This document shows, in pieces, positions 43,838-53,455 of a stretch of DNA of 64,000 nt; positions within the stretch are counted from its first letter, which is position 1, and each line of letters opens with the position of its first letter. The translations under genes were made by a program, and so were the position numbers. Source of the DNA: Pseudomonas chlororaphis (GTDB lineage Bacteria > Pseudomonadota > Gammaproteobacteria > Pseudomonadales > Pseudomonadaceae); contig NZ_JSFK01000029.1 in NCBI RefSeq assembly GCF_000783395.1, positions 1-64,000 of the forward strand. Reading direction: 5' to 3'. Below the pieces are notes generated by a model. That model was not told the DNA's origin. It searched no databases and worked only from the letters and a program-made list of their open reading frames with translations.

Positions 43838-44439
43838 GTCTTGGGCAACACCGAACACTCCCCGAGCCAGGTCAGCAGCCGATCGAGACAGGTGTCGACC
43901 GATTGCGCACCCGTGTCGAGCACTAATGACGGTAGCGCCGGTGGCTCGTAGGGCGCGGAAATACCGGTAAACCCGGGCAGATCGCCGCGTCGGGCGCGGG
44001 CGTAATGCCCTTTTGGATCACGCTGCTCGCACACCGCCAGTGACGCGCTGCACCAGACTTCGCGATAGTCGTCACCCAAGCGCTGTGCGAACACATCACG
44101 CAGCTCGGCCAGCGGCGCAATCATCGCCAGAATCACGATCTGGCCGTTATCCACAAGCAACGCGGCGAGTTCACTGGCGCGGCGAATGTTTTCCTGGCGA
44201 TCGGCATCGCTGAAGCCCAAATCCCGGTTGAGCCCGGTACGCAAACTGTCGCCATCGAGCACCACACTTTGCCGACCATCCCCGAACAGCGTGGCCTGCA
44301 GCGCTTGCGCCAATGTCGACTTGCCTGCCGCCGGCAAACCGGTCAGCAGGATCGCCGCACCCCGATGACCATTGCGATTCTCGCGTTGCGTGCGGCTGAT
44401 ACTGGCGCTTGGTGCCAGAACATCATTGCGCTGGGGCAT
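43834..44439 (-). CDS. cysC: Stand-alone adenylylsulfate (APS) kinase
   Basis: 201 aa. Walker A variant GLPAAGKST (34-42; usual GLSGAGKST), LDGDSLRTGLNRDLGFS and DRQENIRR, all APS-kinase blocks. Makes PAPS from APS and ATP. Assimilation in Pseudomonas runs from APS through APS reductase, so a separate kinase next to sulfotransferases points to PAPS for sulfation. No ATP sulfurylase is in the window. Start overlaps the TolC-like 3' end by 17 bases. Confidence 0.92.
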   Translation of the reverse strand: MPQRNDVLAPSASISRTQRENRNGHRGAAILLTGLPAAGKSTLAQALQATLFGDGRQSVVLDGDSLRTGLNRDLGFSDADRQENIRRASELAALLVDNGQIVILAMIAPLAELRDVFAQRLGDDYREVWCSASLAVCEQRDPKGHYARARRGDLPGFTGISAPYEPPALPSLVLDTGAQSVDTCLDRLLTWLGECSVLPKT

Positions 44440-45940
44440 GCGCCACCACCGGCACCGAAATATCCCCTGCCGCCCACGCCGATTCGCGGTTGGCCAGTGC
44501 GGTGGCGATCGACTGCACTTCGGTCGACTGCACCTGATCCGGCAGCGGATCGAGGCCGGCACTGGCGAAGATCTGGCCGTAGGCATTGCGCAGATCGGCG
44601 TAGGACAAATCGCGGCGCAGGTCTGCTTGCAGGTTGTTCAGTTCGCCCTGTATCAGGTCCAGCTCACCAATCCCCGCCGCCTGATGACGATTGCGCAACT
44701 GACCCACGATCTGCCCGTCGATGTCCGACAGTTGCTGGTTAGTCTTGAACTGCCGAAGCGCTTCCTGGTAGTTGGCATTGGCCACATAGAGCTGCGCCAG
44801 CACCGCGATCGACATCGCCTGCCGCCGCGCCGTGGCGACTTCTTCGCCAGCCTTGGCGACGTTGATCGCTGCCGGAGCGGAGATTACGTTGAACAGGTTC
44901 CAGGTGACTTTCACGCCATAGTCGGCCCAGCCCTGCTCGACAAGGAAGGAGTTGCTGTCGTAATGCCCGCCAGCCGAGAACTCCAGGCCCGGCAACAAGC
45001 GCAGCATGGCTTTGCGGGTTTCGGCGGCGCTGATGCGCGTCTGGTAATCCTGCTCGCGCAATTCCGGACGACTGGTCAGGGCTTCCTGTTCGAGTCTGGC
45101 CAGATCGACCTTGAGTTCGGGAATCTGATAACCGTCATCGGTGGCCAGCGTCAGTTGAGTGCCCAGCGGCAAGTTGATCAACGTCGCCAGTTCGGTTTTC
45201 GCCAGCGACAAGGCGCGGCGTTGTTCTTCCAGTTGCCGGGTGGCTTCGATCAGCGAGCGCTGGTAACCGAGCGATTGCACCGGATCGCCAATGCGTTGAT
45301 CGCTCAGGGTCTGGCTGTTGTCGCGGGCGGTCTGCACCCGCGCCATCAGGCTGTCGATCTGCTTGAGCAGGCGTTCGGCGGCCATCGCTCGCCAATAGGC
45401 CGAGCGCACGTCCTGGACGATGGTGTTGATCACCTTGCGGCGGCGTTCCTGGACGATCAGGCGTTGATCGCCCTGCTGCTTGGCGCTGATGTAGCTGACG
45501 CCGAAGTCGAGGACGTTCCAGACCATGGTCAGGTCGGCAACTTCGCGATCACGATCCTGCGAAGTCGACGGCTCCAGAGACTGGGTGCCGGTGCGTACGC
45601 TCTGGCTGCTGGAGGCGTTGACGTTGTTGCGCCCGACGTAGCCGGCGTCCAGCGCCATGCGCGGCAGCATGTCGAAACTGGCGAGGTCGAGCTGCCGCTT
45701 GGCCAGCGCCTCCTCCATGATCTTCAAGCGGCCTTCGAGGTTGTACTTCACGGCGCGGGCCATGGCCTGGTGCAGGGTCAACGGACCGCGCAGCGGTTCC
45801 TGATCCTTGTACATGCCTTGCAGATCGCTTTTGGCACGCTGTTCACTGACGCTGCGCTCAATCGGTTCACTGGTCACTGCACATCCGCTGATCGCCAGCG
45901 CCAGCAGGCTGGCGCCGAACAACTTCTGACTTCTCTTCAT
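44423..45940 (-). CDS. TolC-family outer-membrane lipoprotein
   Basis: 505 aa. Start ATG with lipobox ISGC (residues 16-19). The body has TolC-type helical repeats (YNLEGRLKIMEEALAKRQLDLASFDMLPRMALDAGY, AAINVAKAGEEVATARRQAMS and similar). Follows the giant-protein gene after 46 bases. Candidate export channel for the Ig-repeat protein together with the HlyD/M50 unit. No ABC transporter gene is adjacent. Confidence 0.9.
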   Translation of the reverse strand: MKRSQKLFGASLLALAISGCAVTSEPIERSVSEQRAKSDLQGMYKDQEPLRGPLTLHQAMARAVKYNLEGRLKIMEEALAKRQLDLASFDMLPRMALDAGYVGRNNVNASSSQSVRTGTQSLEPSTSQDRDREVADLTMVWNVLDFGVSYISAKQQGDQRLIVQERRRKVINTIVQDVRSAYWRAMAAERLLKQIDSLMARVQTARDNSQTLSDQRIGDPVQSLGYQRSLIEATRQLEEQRRALSLAKTELATLINLPLGTQLTLATDDGYQIPELKVDLARLEQEALTSRPELREQDYQTRISAAETRKAMLRLLPGLEFSAGGHYDSNSFLVEQGWADYGVKVTWNLFNVISAPAAINVAKAGEEVATARRQAMSIAVLAQLYVANANYQEALRQFKTNQQLSDIDGQIVGQLRNRHQAAGIGELDLIQGELNNLQADLRRDLSYADLRNAYGQIFASAGLDPLPDQVQSTEVQSIATALANRESAWAAGDISVPVVAHAPAQ

Positions 45941-45986
45941 CCCTGGATCGCCCCTAGGTCCCGCACAGTGTTGAGTTATGGTTTTT

Positions 45987-48900
45987 TCAGGCCGATATTT
46001 CGCTGATGCCGACCTGTTGCAGTGCTGCCGCCAGGTTGTCGACCCGGTGCTGTTCGTTGTCTTTGAGTTGTTGCAGTTGCTGGCCCAGCGTCGGCGCGCC
46101 AAATACGCCGCGCAGGCCTTGAGAAACATCACCCGCCTTGAGTGACTGACTGCCGAACGCATTCAATGAATCGCGCTCGGCGGCACTGTCCTGATTGAAC
46201 AGGCTCGCCAGTGTGCTGCTGCCGAACACGCCGCCGTCACCCCCGCCAAAACCAAGGAAGCCGTGACCGGATCCATCAGCGCCGCTGTCGCTGCTGCTGA
46301 ACACTTGCGCGATGAAGCTCGGGCTGAGGGCTCCGTGATTCATGAAAATATCGCCCAGCGGACGGATGCCATTGCCGATCACCCGTTGCTCGAACAGCGG
46401 CGCGAAGGTCAGCGGGGAGCCAAGATCGCCGGTCGGTGCGGTGAAGATGATCGGTTGCAGCGGCAAGCTCGGTGGCGGTTGAGGCACCACCGGGTCGCTG
46501 CTGCGAATCAGTGGATCGGGAATCACCACACTGGTTGGCGTAGTGGGCGGCGTTGGTGGAACGACTGGCGACACAGTGTTGATCGCGTAATTGTTGGAGC
46601 TGCTGACACCGCTGCCGCTGTTGCCTGACAGATCACTGACCCCGGCACTGTTGACGTTGATGGCATTGCTGGCACTGTTGACGTTGGCATTCGGCGTCAG
46701 GGTCGCGGTCCAGGTTTTGCCGCCGTCGCTGCTGCTCAGGTTAGACAAAGTACCGTTGCCGACATTGATGTCCGCCAGATCAAAACCACTGACCGCCTCA
46801 TTGAAGGTGATGGTTACCTGTGAGGTCTGGCCGATGCCCAGATTCGGATTGGCAATCACCACCGTGGCCGTAGGGCGTTCACTGTCCAGCGCATAGTTGT
46901 TCGACACCGCCACCGTGCTGCCGACGTTACCGGCCAGATCCGTGACGTTGCTGGTGTCCAGCGCGATGAAGTTGCTCGGATCGCTGACGTTGGCGGTCGG
47001 CGTGAAGGTCGCGGTCCAGGTCTTGCCGCCATCACTGCTGCTGAGGTTGCTCAGATCACCGTTGGTCACGCTCAGATCGGACAAGTCGAAATTGCTCACC
47101 GCCTCGCTGAAAGTGAAGGTCACCGTGGTGGTCTGGCCGATGCCCAGATGTGGATTGGCGACCACGATGTCCACCGTTGGCCGGGCCGCATCCAGCGCGT
47201 AGTTGTTAGAGATGGCGATGCTGGCGCCAAGGTTGCCGGCCAGATCCTGCACACCGGCGGTGTCGACGATGATCAGGTTGGTTGCATCGTTGACGTTGGC
47301 GGTTGGCGTCAGCGTGGCGGTCCAGGTGACGCCGCCATCGCTGCTGGTCAGGTTCGCCAGTGTGCCGTTGGCGACACTGATGTCCGACAGGTCAAAACCG
47401 CTGACTGCTTCACTGAACGTGATGGTCACTGTGGTGGTTTCACCGATGCCCAGGCGATTGTCGGCGACCACGATGGTTGCGGTCGGCAACGCCGTGTCGA
47501 TGGCGAAATTGTTCGAATCGGTGGTGCCGACGCCACTGTTGCCGGAGGCGTTGGTCACCCCACTGTTGTCGAGGGTGATCAGGTTGCTGGTGTCGGTGAC
47601 GTTGGCGGTCGGCGTCAGCGTAGCGGTCCAGGTAATGCCGCCGTCACTGGATGCGACGTTGCTCAAGGTGCCGTTGGCGATGGTCAGGTCAGCGTTGCTG
47701 AAACCGCTGACCGCTTCACTGAAGGTGATGGTCACCGTCGAGGTTTCACCGGCCTTGAGCGCAGTATCCGCGACGACAATGGTCGCCGTCGGCACTTCGG
47801 TCTGCACCGCGTAGTTGGCCGAGTTGGTAATGCCGATACCGGCATTGCCGGCCAGATCGCTGATGCCTGCGTTGTTCAGCACGATCAGGTTGGTGGCATC
47901 GCTGAGGCCAATGGTCGGGGTAAACGTGGCGGTCCAGGTGATGCCGCCGTCGCTCGATGAGACGTTGCTCAGCGTGCCGTTGGCAACGCTCAGGTCGGAA
48001 TTGTCGAAGCCGGTGACCGCCTCGCTGAAGGTGATTGTGACGAGGGCGGTTTCGCCGGGACGCAGATCGGTGTCACTGATGACAATCGTGGCGGTCGGGC
48101 GCTGGCTATCGATCACGTAGTTGCCCGAGTCGGTGGTGCCGCTGCCGGAGTTGCCCGCCACGTCAGTGATGCCGGTGTTGTCCAGGGTGATGATGTTGCT
48201 GGTGTCGGTGATGCCCGCCGACGGCGTAAACGTCGCCGTGTAGGTGATGTTGTCCGACGTGCTCAATCCGGAGAGCGTGCCATTGGCCACGGTCAGATCG
48301 GCCAGAGTCAAACCGCTCACCGCCTCGCTGAAAGTGATGGTCACGGTGGTGGTCTGGCCGACGCCCAGTGCCGAGTCGGCAAGTGCAATGGTTGCCGTTG
48401 GGCGTTGGGTGTCGATGGCGTAGTTGTTGGAGTTGGTGGTGCCATTGCCCGCGTTGCCGGAGGCGTTTTGCACGCCGCTGTTGTCGAGGCTGATCAGGTT
48501 GGAGGCGTCGGTGATGTTGCTGGTCGGGGTGAAGGTCGCCGTCCAGGTGATACCGCCATCGCTGCTGCTCACCGCCGTCAGCGTACCGTTGGCAATCGTC
48601 AGGTCGGCATTGTTGAAACCGGTAACGGCTTCGCTGAAGGTGATGGTCACCAGCGACGTTTCGCCGATGGTCAGGCTGTTGTCAGCGACGACGATGGTCG
48701 CGGACGGTGCCACGGTGTTGATGGTGAAGTTGCCCGAGTTGGTCGTGCCCGTGCCGGCGTTCCCGGCCAGGTCAGCGATCCCGGTGTTGGCCAGGGTGAT
48801 GATATTGCTGGTGTCGTTGACCCCCACGGTCGGCGTGAACGTCGCTGTCCAGGTAATGCCGCCATCCGCGCTGCTGACCGCCGTGAGCGTGCCGTTGGGG

Positions 48901-51900
48901 ACGGTGAGGTCGGCGTTGGTGAAACCGCTGACCGCTTCGCTGAAGGTAATGGTCACCAGCGAGGTTTCACCGGCGCTCAGGGCAGGATCGGCCATCACAA
49001 TGGTCGCCGTCGGACGCTGGGTGTCGATGCTGTAATTATTCGAATCGGTGGTGCCGCTGCCAACGTTGCCGGCGAGGTCGGCAACACCGGTGTTGTCCAG
49101 CGTCACCAGGTTGGTGGCATCGGTGATGTTCGCGCTCGGCGTAAACGTCGCCGTCCAGGTAATTCCGCCGTCCGCACTGGTGACCGCCGTCAGGGTGCCG
49201 TTGGCGATGGTCAGGTCGGCGTTGGTGAAACCGCTGACCGCTTCACTGAAGGTGATGGTCACCAGCGAGGTATCGCCGATCTTCAAGGTGTTTTGCGCGA
49301 ACACTACGGTGGCGGTCGGCCGCACAGTGTCGATCGCGTAATTGTTCGAGTCGGTGGTGCCAGTGCCGGCGTTGCCCGCCAGATCCGCGACCCCGCTGTT
49401 ATTCAGGGTGATCAGGTTGGTGGCGTCGGTGATGCTGCTGGTCGGCGTGAAAGTCGCCGTCCAGGTGATGCCGCCATCAGCGCTGCTGACTGCGCTCAGC
49501 GTACCGTTGGCAATGCTCAGATCGGCGTTGGTGAAGCCGCTGACGGCCTCGCTGAAAGTGATGGTGACCAGCGAGGTTTCGCCGATTTTAAGCGCGGTAT
49601 CGGCGACCACGATGGTTGCCGTCGGCCGTGCGGTGTCGATCGCGTAGTTGTTGGAGTTGGTGCTGCCAGTGCCGGCGTTGCCGGACAGGTCATTGACCCC
49701 GGTATTGTCCAGAGTGATCAGGTTGGTGGTGTCGGTGACGCTCGTGGTTGGCGTCAGTGTGGCGGTCCAGGTGATGCCGCCGTCGCTGCTGCTCAGTCCG
49801 CTCAAGGTGCCGTTGGCCACCGTCAGGTCGGCGGTGGTGAAGCCGCTCACCGCTTCGCTGAAGGTGATGGTCACCACAGAGGTTTCGCCTGCCGCCAGAT
49901 TGGTGTCGGCAACGACAATGGTCGCTGTCGGTCGCACGGTGTCGACCACATAATTGGCCGAATCGGTGGTGCCGCTGCCGGCGTTGCCGGCCAGATCCGC
50001 CACGCCGGTGTTGTCCAGGGTAATCAGGTTGGTGGCATCGTTGATGCTGCTGGTCGGCGTAAAGGTCCCCGTCCAGGTGATGCCGCCGTCAGCACTGGAC
50101 ACGTTGGTCAGCGTGCCATTGGCAATCGTCAGGTCGGCGTTGGTGAAACCGGATACCGCTTCGCTGAAGGTAATGGTCACCAGAGATGTATCGCCAATTT
50201 TCAGCGCGGTGTCGGCCATGACGATGGTCGCGGTCGGGCGCTGGGTATCGATCGCGTAATTGTTCGAGTTGGTGGTACCAACACCGGCCACGCTGTCGGA
50301 CACGGCCGTGACCCCGGTGTTGTCGAGGGTGATGAGGTTGGTGGTGTCGGTGATGTTGTTGGTCGGCGTGAAGGTTGCCGTCCAGGTAATTCCGCCGTCG
50401 GCGCTGGAAACACTGGTCAGCGTGCCGTTGGCAATGGTCAGGTCGGCGTTGGTGAAACCGCTGACCGCACGACTGAAGGTGATGGTCACCAGCGAGGTTT
50501 CGCCGATTCTCAGCGCGGTATCGGCGACTACGACGGTGGCGGTGGGTGGTTCCACGTAAGCGGTGTTGAGCGTACCGCCGTTGTTGTAGATCCCCACCAG
50601 TGCGCTCGGCGTCGTGCCGGTCGAACCACCGTTGGAAAGTCCACCGCCACCGCTGGCGGCGCCGTTGCCGCTGATCGCGGCAAAGTTGCTCGCGGTGATC
50701 AGCACCACGCCGCCGTTGTTCCAGATCGCCCCGACGCCGCGACCGCCGGCACCACCATCGGCGCCGTTGCTGCCGACCCCACCGCCACCACCACCGCCGC
50801 CACCGGCAGCAATGTTGTTGCTGATGACCGAGGTGCCGATGACTTTCAGGGTGCCGCTCGAAGCGTTGTAGATACCCCCCGCCGCATTGCCGCCAACACC
50901 GCCGACTTTGTCCCAACCGGAACCGCCACCGCCACCGCCAATCGACAGGCTGCCGTTGCTCGCCGAGCCGCCATTGCCACCATGACTATAACCGGCACCG
51001 GCGCTGCCGCCATTGCCGCCCACACCACCGGTGCTGGTGCCGCCCCGGCCACCCATGTCGGTCGGACTGTAACCGCCGCCATAGCCGCCGGCATTGGCAC
51101 TGCCTGCACCCCCGGCATAAGTGCCTGTACCCGGGCCGGACGAACCGCCATGGCCACCGGTCTGGCCGCCGATACCCGCACCGCCGCCACCGCCACCACC
51201 GACATAACCGCCGGTCACACCACCGCCACCACCACCGCCGGAAGCGGCGTTCGCGGTCACAGTGACGTTGTTCAGGGTAAGAATGCCGGCGTTGAAAATG
51301 CCGCCGCCCATGGCGCCCGCCGCCGCCGAGCCGCCGTTACCTCCGTTGCCGGCGACCAGGCCTTTGGTGATGACCAGGCCGTCGAGGGTCACGGTGCTGC
51401 CGGAGGTGACTTCCACCACGCGGGTTTTGTATTGGCCATCGAGGGTCACGTCGGCCACGCCATCGTTGTTCAGGTCGCCATCGACGGTGATGTTCTTGTT
51501 GATCAGCAGCTCCGAAGTAAGCTGAACGGTCATGCCCGAACTGAACGTGACAATGTCGCCGTTCTGCGCCGAAGCCAGCGCCGCGCGCAGCGAGCCGACA
51601 CCCGAGTTGAGGTTGTTGGTCGCCGTCCAGGTGGCCAGGCCCCACTGGTACTCGCTCATGGCTTTGCTCGACAGCACGTTGGCGCTTTCGATGGTGCCGG
51701 TGGCGATCTCCAGATCCCAGTCGCCGCCGACACCGGTGCGATTGTTCGAAGCAGCCACGTCACGCCCGGTCAACTGCGCCAGCGAGTCGACGAAACTCAA
51801 GCCGCGATCACCTTCAGCGGTGTAGCAGCCGTAAATCAGGATGTCGCCACCGGCGTTCATGTCCTTGCCGATTTCCGCGAGAACCGCGCTGCGCTGGGCG

Positions 51901-52403
51901 ACGTTGTCTGCCGAGAGATAACTGTTGCCCAGCCACAAATCACCGGCATTGCCGTGGGCAATGATCTGCACCGAGCTGACGCCGTGATGCTGATCAAGGA
52001 AGTCGGCGATCTGTTGCAAACCATCCTTGCTGGCGTCGAGTTTCACCACTTGCGTGCCGGGAGCAATGCCTTGCAGCAGGCTGTCGGCGTCCTTCACCCG
52101 CGAATCGACGAACACCACACTCTGGCCGGGCACCGCGACCGGGCTGGCCGCCGGCGTGGCATCAGCCTGGCCGTGGGTGTCTTTGCTCGCTACGGGATGA
52201 TCGGCTGCCGGCGCCTTGGCCGCATCGGCAGCGGTGGGTGCATGGCTGTCGGCTTGCGCAGCGGTATCGGCCACGGTGGCGGCCACCGCGCCGTCGAACA
52301 GCATGCGCGGCTCCAGCGACATGATCATCGGCGAGGCCAGCGAACGCTGACCTGCGGTTGCCCGAGACCTGACTTTTGCACCGCCAAAAATGCTCCACCA
52401 CAT
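45987..52403 (-). CDS. Giant Ig-repeat surface protein with LEPR motif and DUF4347 domain
   Basis: 2138 aa. Start ATG 52403 (a GTG 9 bases earlier is possible). Residues 30-39 read LEPRMLFDGA, the LEPR-type N-terminal motif of large repetitive exported proteins; there is no ordinary signal peptide. DUF4347 lies at about 95-225, with His150 (IIAHGNAG) and Cys193 (IYGCYTAEG) placed like a clan-CD/C80 His-Cys pair. A beta-helix-like part follows, then a Gly-rich stretch (about 385-580), then thirteen Ig-like repeats (about 619-1945) of exactly 102 aa. The C-terminal part is Pro-rich, then Gly/Ser-rich, ending in helices (LGQQLQQLKDNEQHRVDNL). Most repeats end in NNYAID or close variants; Tyr is present in 11 of 13. 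Likely surface adhesin or matrix protein. Confidence 0.88.
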   Translation of the reverse strand: MWWSIFGGAKVRSRATAGQRSLASPMIMSLEPRMLFDGAVAATVADTAAQADSHAPTAADAAKAPAADHPVASKDTHGQADATPAASPVAVPGQSVVFVDSRVKDADSLLQGIAPGTQVVKLDASKDGLQQIADFLDQHHGVSSVQIIAHGNAGDLWLGNSYLSADNVAQRSAVLAEIGKDMNAGGDILIYGCYTAEGDRGLSFVDSLAQLTGRDVAASNNRTGVGGDWDLEIATGTIESANVLSSKAMSEYQWGLATWTATNNLNSGVGSLRAALASAQNGDIVTFSSGMTVQLTSELLINKNITVDGDLNNDGVADVTLDGQYKTRVVEVTSGSTVTLDGLVITKGLVAGNGGNGGSAAAGAMGGGIFNAGILTLNNVTVTANAASGGGGGGGVTGGYVGGGGGGGAGIGGQTGGHGGSSGPGTGTYAGGAGSANAGGYGGGYSPTDMGGRGGTSTGGVGGNGGSAGAGYSHGGNGGSASNGSLSIGGGGGGSGWDKVGGVGGNAAGGIYNASSGTLKVIGTSVISNNIAAGGGGGGGGGVGSNGADGGAGGRGVGAIWNNGGVVLITASNFAAISGNGAASGGGGLSNGGSTGTTPSALVGIYNNGGTLNTAYVEPPTATVVVADTALRIGETSLVTITFSRAVSGFTNADLTIANGTLTSVSSADGGITWTATFTPTNNITDTTNLITLDNTGVTAVSDSVAGVGTTNSNNYAIDTQRPTATIVMADTALKIGDTSLVTITFSEAVSGFTNADLTIANGTLTNVSSADGGITWTGTFTPTSSINDATNLITLDNTGVADLAGNAGSGTTDSANYVVDTVRPTATIVVADTNLAAGETSVVTITFSEAVSGFTTADLTVANGTLSGLSSSDGGITWTATLTPTTSVTDTTNLITLDNTGVNDLSGNAGTGSTNSNNYAIDTARPTATIVVADTALKIGETSLVTITFSEAVSGFTNADLSIANGTLSAVSSADGGITWTATFTPTSSITDATNLITLNNSGVADLAGNAGTGTTDSNNYAIDTVRPTATVVFAQNTLKIGDTSLVTITFSEAVSGFTNADLTIANGTLTAVTSADGGITWTATFTPSANITDATNLVTLDNTGVADLAGNVGSGTTDSNNYSIDTQRPTATIVMADPALSAGETSLVTITFSEAVSGFTNADLTVPNGTLTAVSSADGGITWTATFTPTVGVNDTSNIITLANTGIADLAGNAGTGTTNSGNFTINTVAPSATIVVADNSLTIGETSLVTITFSEAVTGFNNADLTIANGTLTAVSSSDGGITWTATFTPTSNITDASNLISLDNSGVQNASGNAGNGTTNSNNYAIDTQRPTATIALADSALGVGQTTTVTITFSEAVSGLTLADLTVANGTLSGLSTSDNITYTATFTPSAGITDTSNIITLDNTGITDVAGNSGSGTTDSGNYVIDSQRPTATIVISDTDLRPGETALVTITFSEAVTGFDNSDLSVANGTLSNVSSSDGGITWTATFTPTIGLSDATNLIVLNNAGISDLAGNAGIGITNSANYAVQTEVPTATIVVADTALKAGETSTVTITFSEAVSGFSNADLTIANGTLSNVASSDGGITWTATLTPTANVTDTSNLITLDNSGVTNASGNSGVGTTDSNNFAIDTALPTATIVVADNRLGIGETTTVTITFSEAVSGFDLSDISVANGTLANLTSSDGGVTWTATLTPTANVNDATNLIIVDTAGVQDLAGNLGASIAISNNYALDAARPTVDIVVANPHLGIGQTTTVTFTFSEAVSNFDLSDLSVTNGDLSNLSSSDGGKTWTATFTPTANVSDPSNFIALDTSNVTDLAGNVGSTVAVSNNYALDSERPTATVVIANPNLGIGQTSQVTITFNEAVSGFDLADINVGNGTLSNLSSSDGGKTWTATLTPNANVNSASNAINVNSAGVSDLSGNSGSGVSSSNNYAINTVSPVVPPTPPTTPTSVVIPDPLIRSSDPVVPQPPPSLPLQPIIFTAPTGDLGSPLTFAPLFEQRVIGNGIRPLGDIFMNHGALSPSFIAQVFSSSDSGADGSGHGFLGFGGGDGGVFGSSTLASLFNQDSAAERDSLNAFGSQSLKAGDVSQGLRGVFGAPTLGQQLQQLKDNEQHRVDNLAAALQQVGISEISA
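46569..50546 (-). repeat. Thirteen tandem 306-bp repeats coding Ig-like domains
   Basis: 3978 bp, exactly 13 x 306. Each unit codes for P-T-A-T-I-V..TSLVTITFSEAVSGF-type text ending in NNYAID-TxR. Units differ by substitutions but conserve length, so the array is under selection and old enough to have diverged. Numbering follows translation from 50546 downwards. The two terminal units are the most divergent. Confidence 0.92.
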
Positions 52404-52445
52404 GTTGCTCACCCGAACTCGAACGAAGGTACGTACGGCATCAAT

Positions 52446-52476
52446 GAAAAACGCCGCGATCAACTGATCGCGGCGT
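52446..52476 (-). terminator. Terminator at the end of the first sulfotransferase gene
   Basis: 12-bp perfect inverted repeat ACGCCGCGATCA/TGATCGCGGCGT (52451-52476) overlaps the stop codon; on the minus strand five T follow. It sits between the sulfotransferase and the giant protein (56-base gap), so the giant gene is either read through or has its own promoter. Confidence 0.75.
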
Positions 52477-53305
52477 CGGATTTCATACGAATGACATTGG
52501 CGGCGCTGGCTGAGCCATCGAGCCAAAAGGACAAATCAGCGTATTGCTTGAACAGGTCGGGCGGCAGGATGGTGCGCCGTGATTGCAAGGCCACCTTGGG
52601 TTTGACCTTGTGCAGGCCGGCCAGGCCAAGGCCCTGGTCGAACTCCGGCGCGTCATAGGCCAGATGTTCGAAATCGTGCTCGAACCAAGGCTCGCCAATG
52701 AACTCGTAGACCAGCCGCAGCACGCGCTCCGGCGCTTGGGTCAACAAGTCGTAATCGATGATCAGCAGTGAGTCCGCGTGTTCGCCGTAATAGGCTTCCT
52801 TGAGCGCCGCCCAGGCGAAACCCACCAGGCGATTGCGCTGAGCCAGGGTTTCGCAACGGCTGTACACCGTGTTGCGCTCCACGGCATCGCCAAACAATTT
52901 GGTATTTTCAAAGGGATTGGCGCGGTACAGCCGTTCGAGACTGTCCATCACCCAGGCGACGTTGCGCACGCAGGCGATGACTTTGGCTTGGGGAAACAGG
53001 TCGTTGAGTGCCGGCAGACGCGAACTCCACTGCCGGTTGGTATCGAACACCACCGGTTTGTCGGCCTTGTCGGCATAGTAGGCGTCGAACAGACCACGCA
53101 ACAGGCGACGGCGCATGTCGGTGTCGATCACCGCACCGTACTCGCTGCCGGCGCTGCATTGTTCGAGGACACTGGAGAACAGCGATCCGACCGGGCTGGT
53201 CATGCCGGCGTGAAAGCGCGGGTTCTGCAGAAGAATCGCAGAAAGCAGGGTGGAGCCTGAACGCGGCAAGCCGGAGATAAAGTGGAACTGCTGCAATCCC
53301 TTCAC
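52460..53305 (-). CDS. Sulfotransferase (first copy)
   Basis: 281 aa. Phosphosulfate loop GLPRSGSTLLSAIL at residues 12-25, 3'-phosphate-binding segment CVRNVAWVMDSLERL near 111-125. Belongs to the P-loop sulfotransferase family, using PAPS. GTG start, with no clear Shine-Dalgarno. Upstream gap (53306-53455) is AT-rich and holds a 7-bp palindrome CTTTGTC-C-GACAAAG. Located directly before the giant repeat protein. Substrate unknown; protein Tyr is a candidate. Confidence 0.85.
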   Translation of the reverse strand: MKGLQQFHFISGLPRSGSTLLSAILLQNPRFHAGMTSPVGSLFSSVLEQCSAGSEYGAVIDTDMRRRLLRGLFDAYYADKADKPVVFDTNRQWSSRLPALNDLFPQAKVIACVRNVAWVMDSLERLYRANPFENTKLFGDAVERNTVYSRCETLAQRNRLVGFAWAALKEAYYGEHADSLLIIDYDLLTQAPERVLRLVYEFIGEPWFEHDFEHLAYDAPEFDQGLGLAGLHKVKPKVALQSRRTILPPDLFKQYADLSFWLDGSASAANVIRMKSDAAIS

Positions 53306-53320
53306 CCTGATCTAAAGTCC

Positions 53321-53335
53321 CTTTGTCCGACAAAG
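53321..53335. promoter_or_regulatory. Palindrome upstream of the sulfotransferase
   Basis: CTTTGTCCGACAAAG: perfect 7-bp arms around one base, 15 bases before the GTG start, inside the AT-rich gap 53306-53455 which probably also holds the promoter. Either an operator or a leader hairpin. Unidentified. Confidence 0.5.
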
Positions 53336-53455
53336 CGTAGTCCAACAACCACCCTGCGACTAGTAGTGTTTTGATATCAACCAAGAGCAAAAAGAACTAA
53401 TAAGTTAATTTTTAATCGCGAATTTTAAGGTGAAACGTTTTAGTCTGACCCGCAC

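Noticed and set aside
46569..50546. CRISPR array
   Set aside because: The units are 306 bp, coding and diverged; there are no short repeats with unique spacers and no cas genes.
46591..50559. Series of plus-strand ORFs of about 101 aa, spaced 306 bp
   Set aside because: Antisense reflections of the 306-bp repeats; same text in each, no start signals.
48405..52658. Plus-strand open frame of 1417 codons
   Set aside because: It is antisense to the giant repeat gene. The frame stays open because the repeat units are GC-rich and length-locked; the translation is low-complexity and matches no family.
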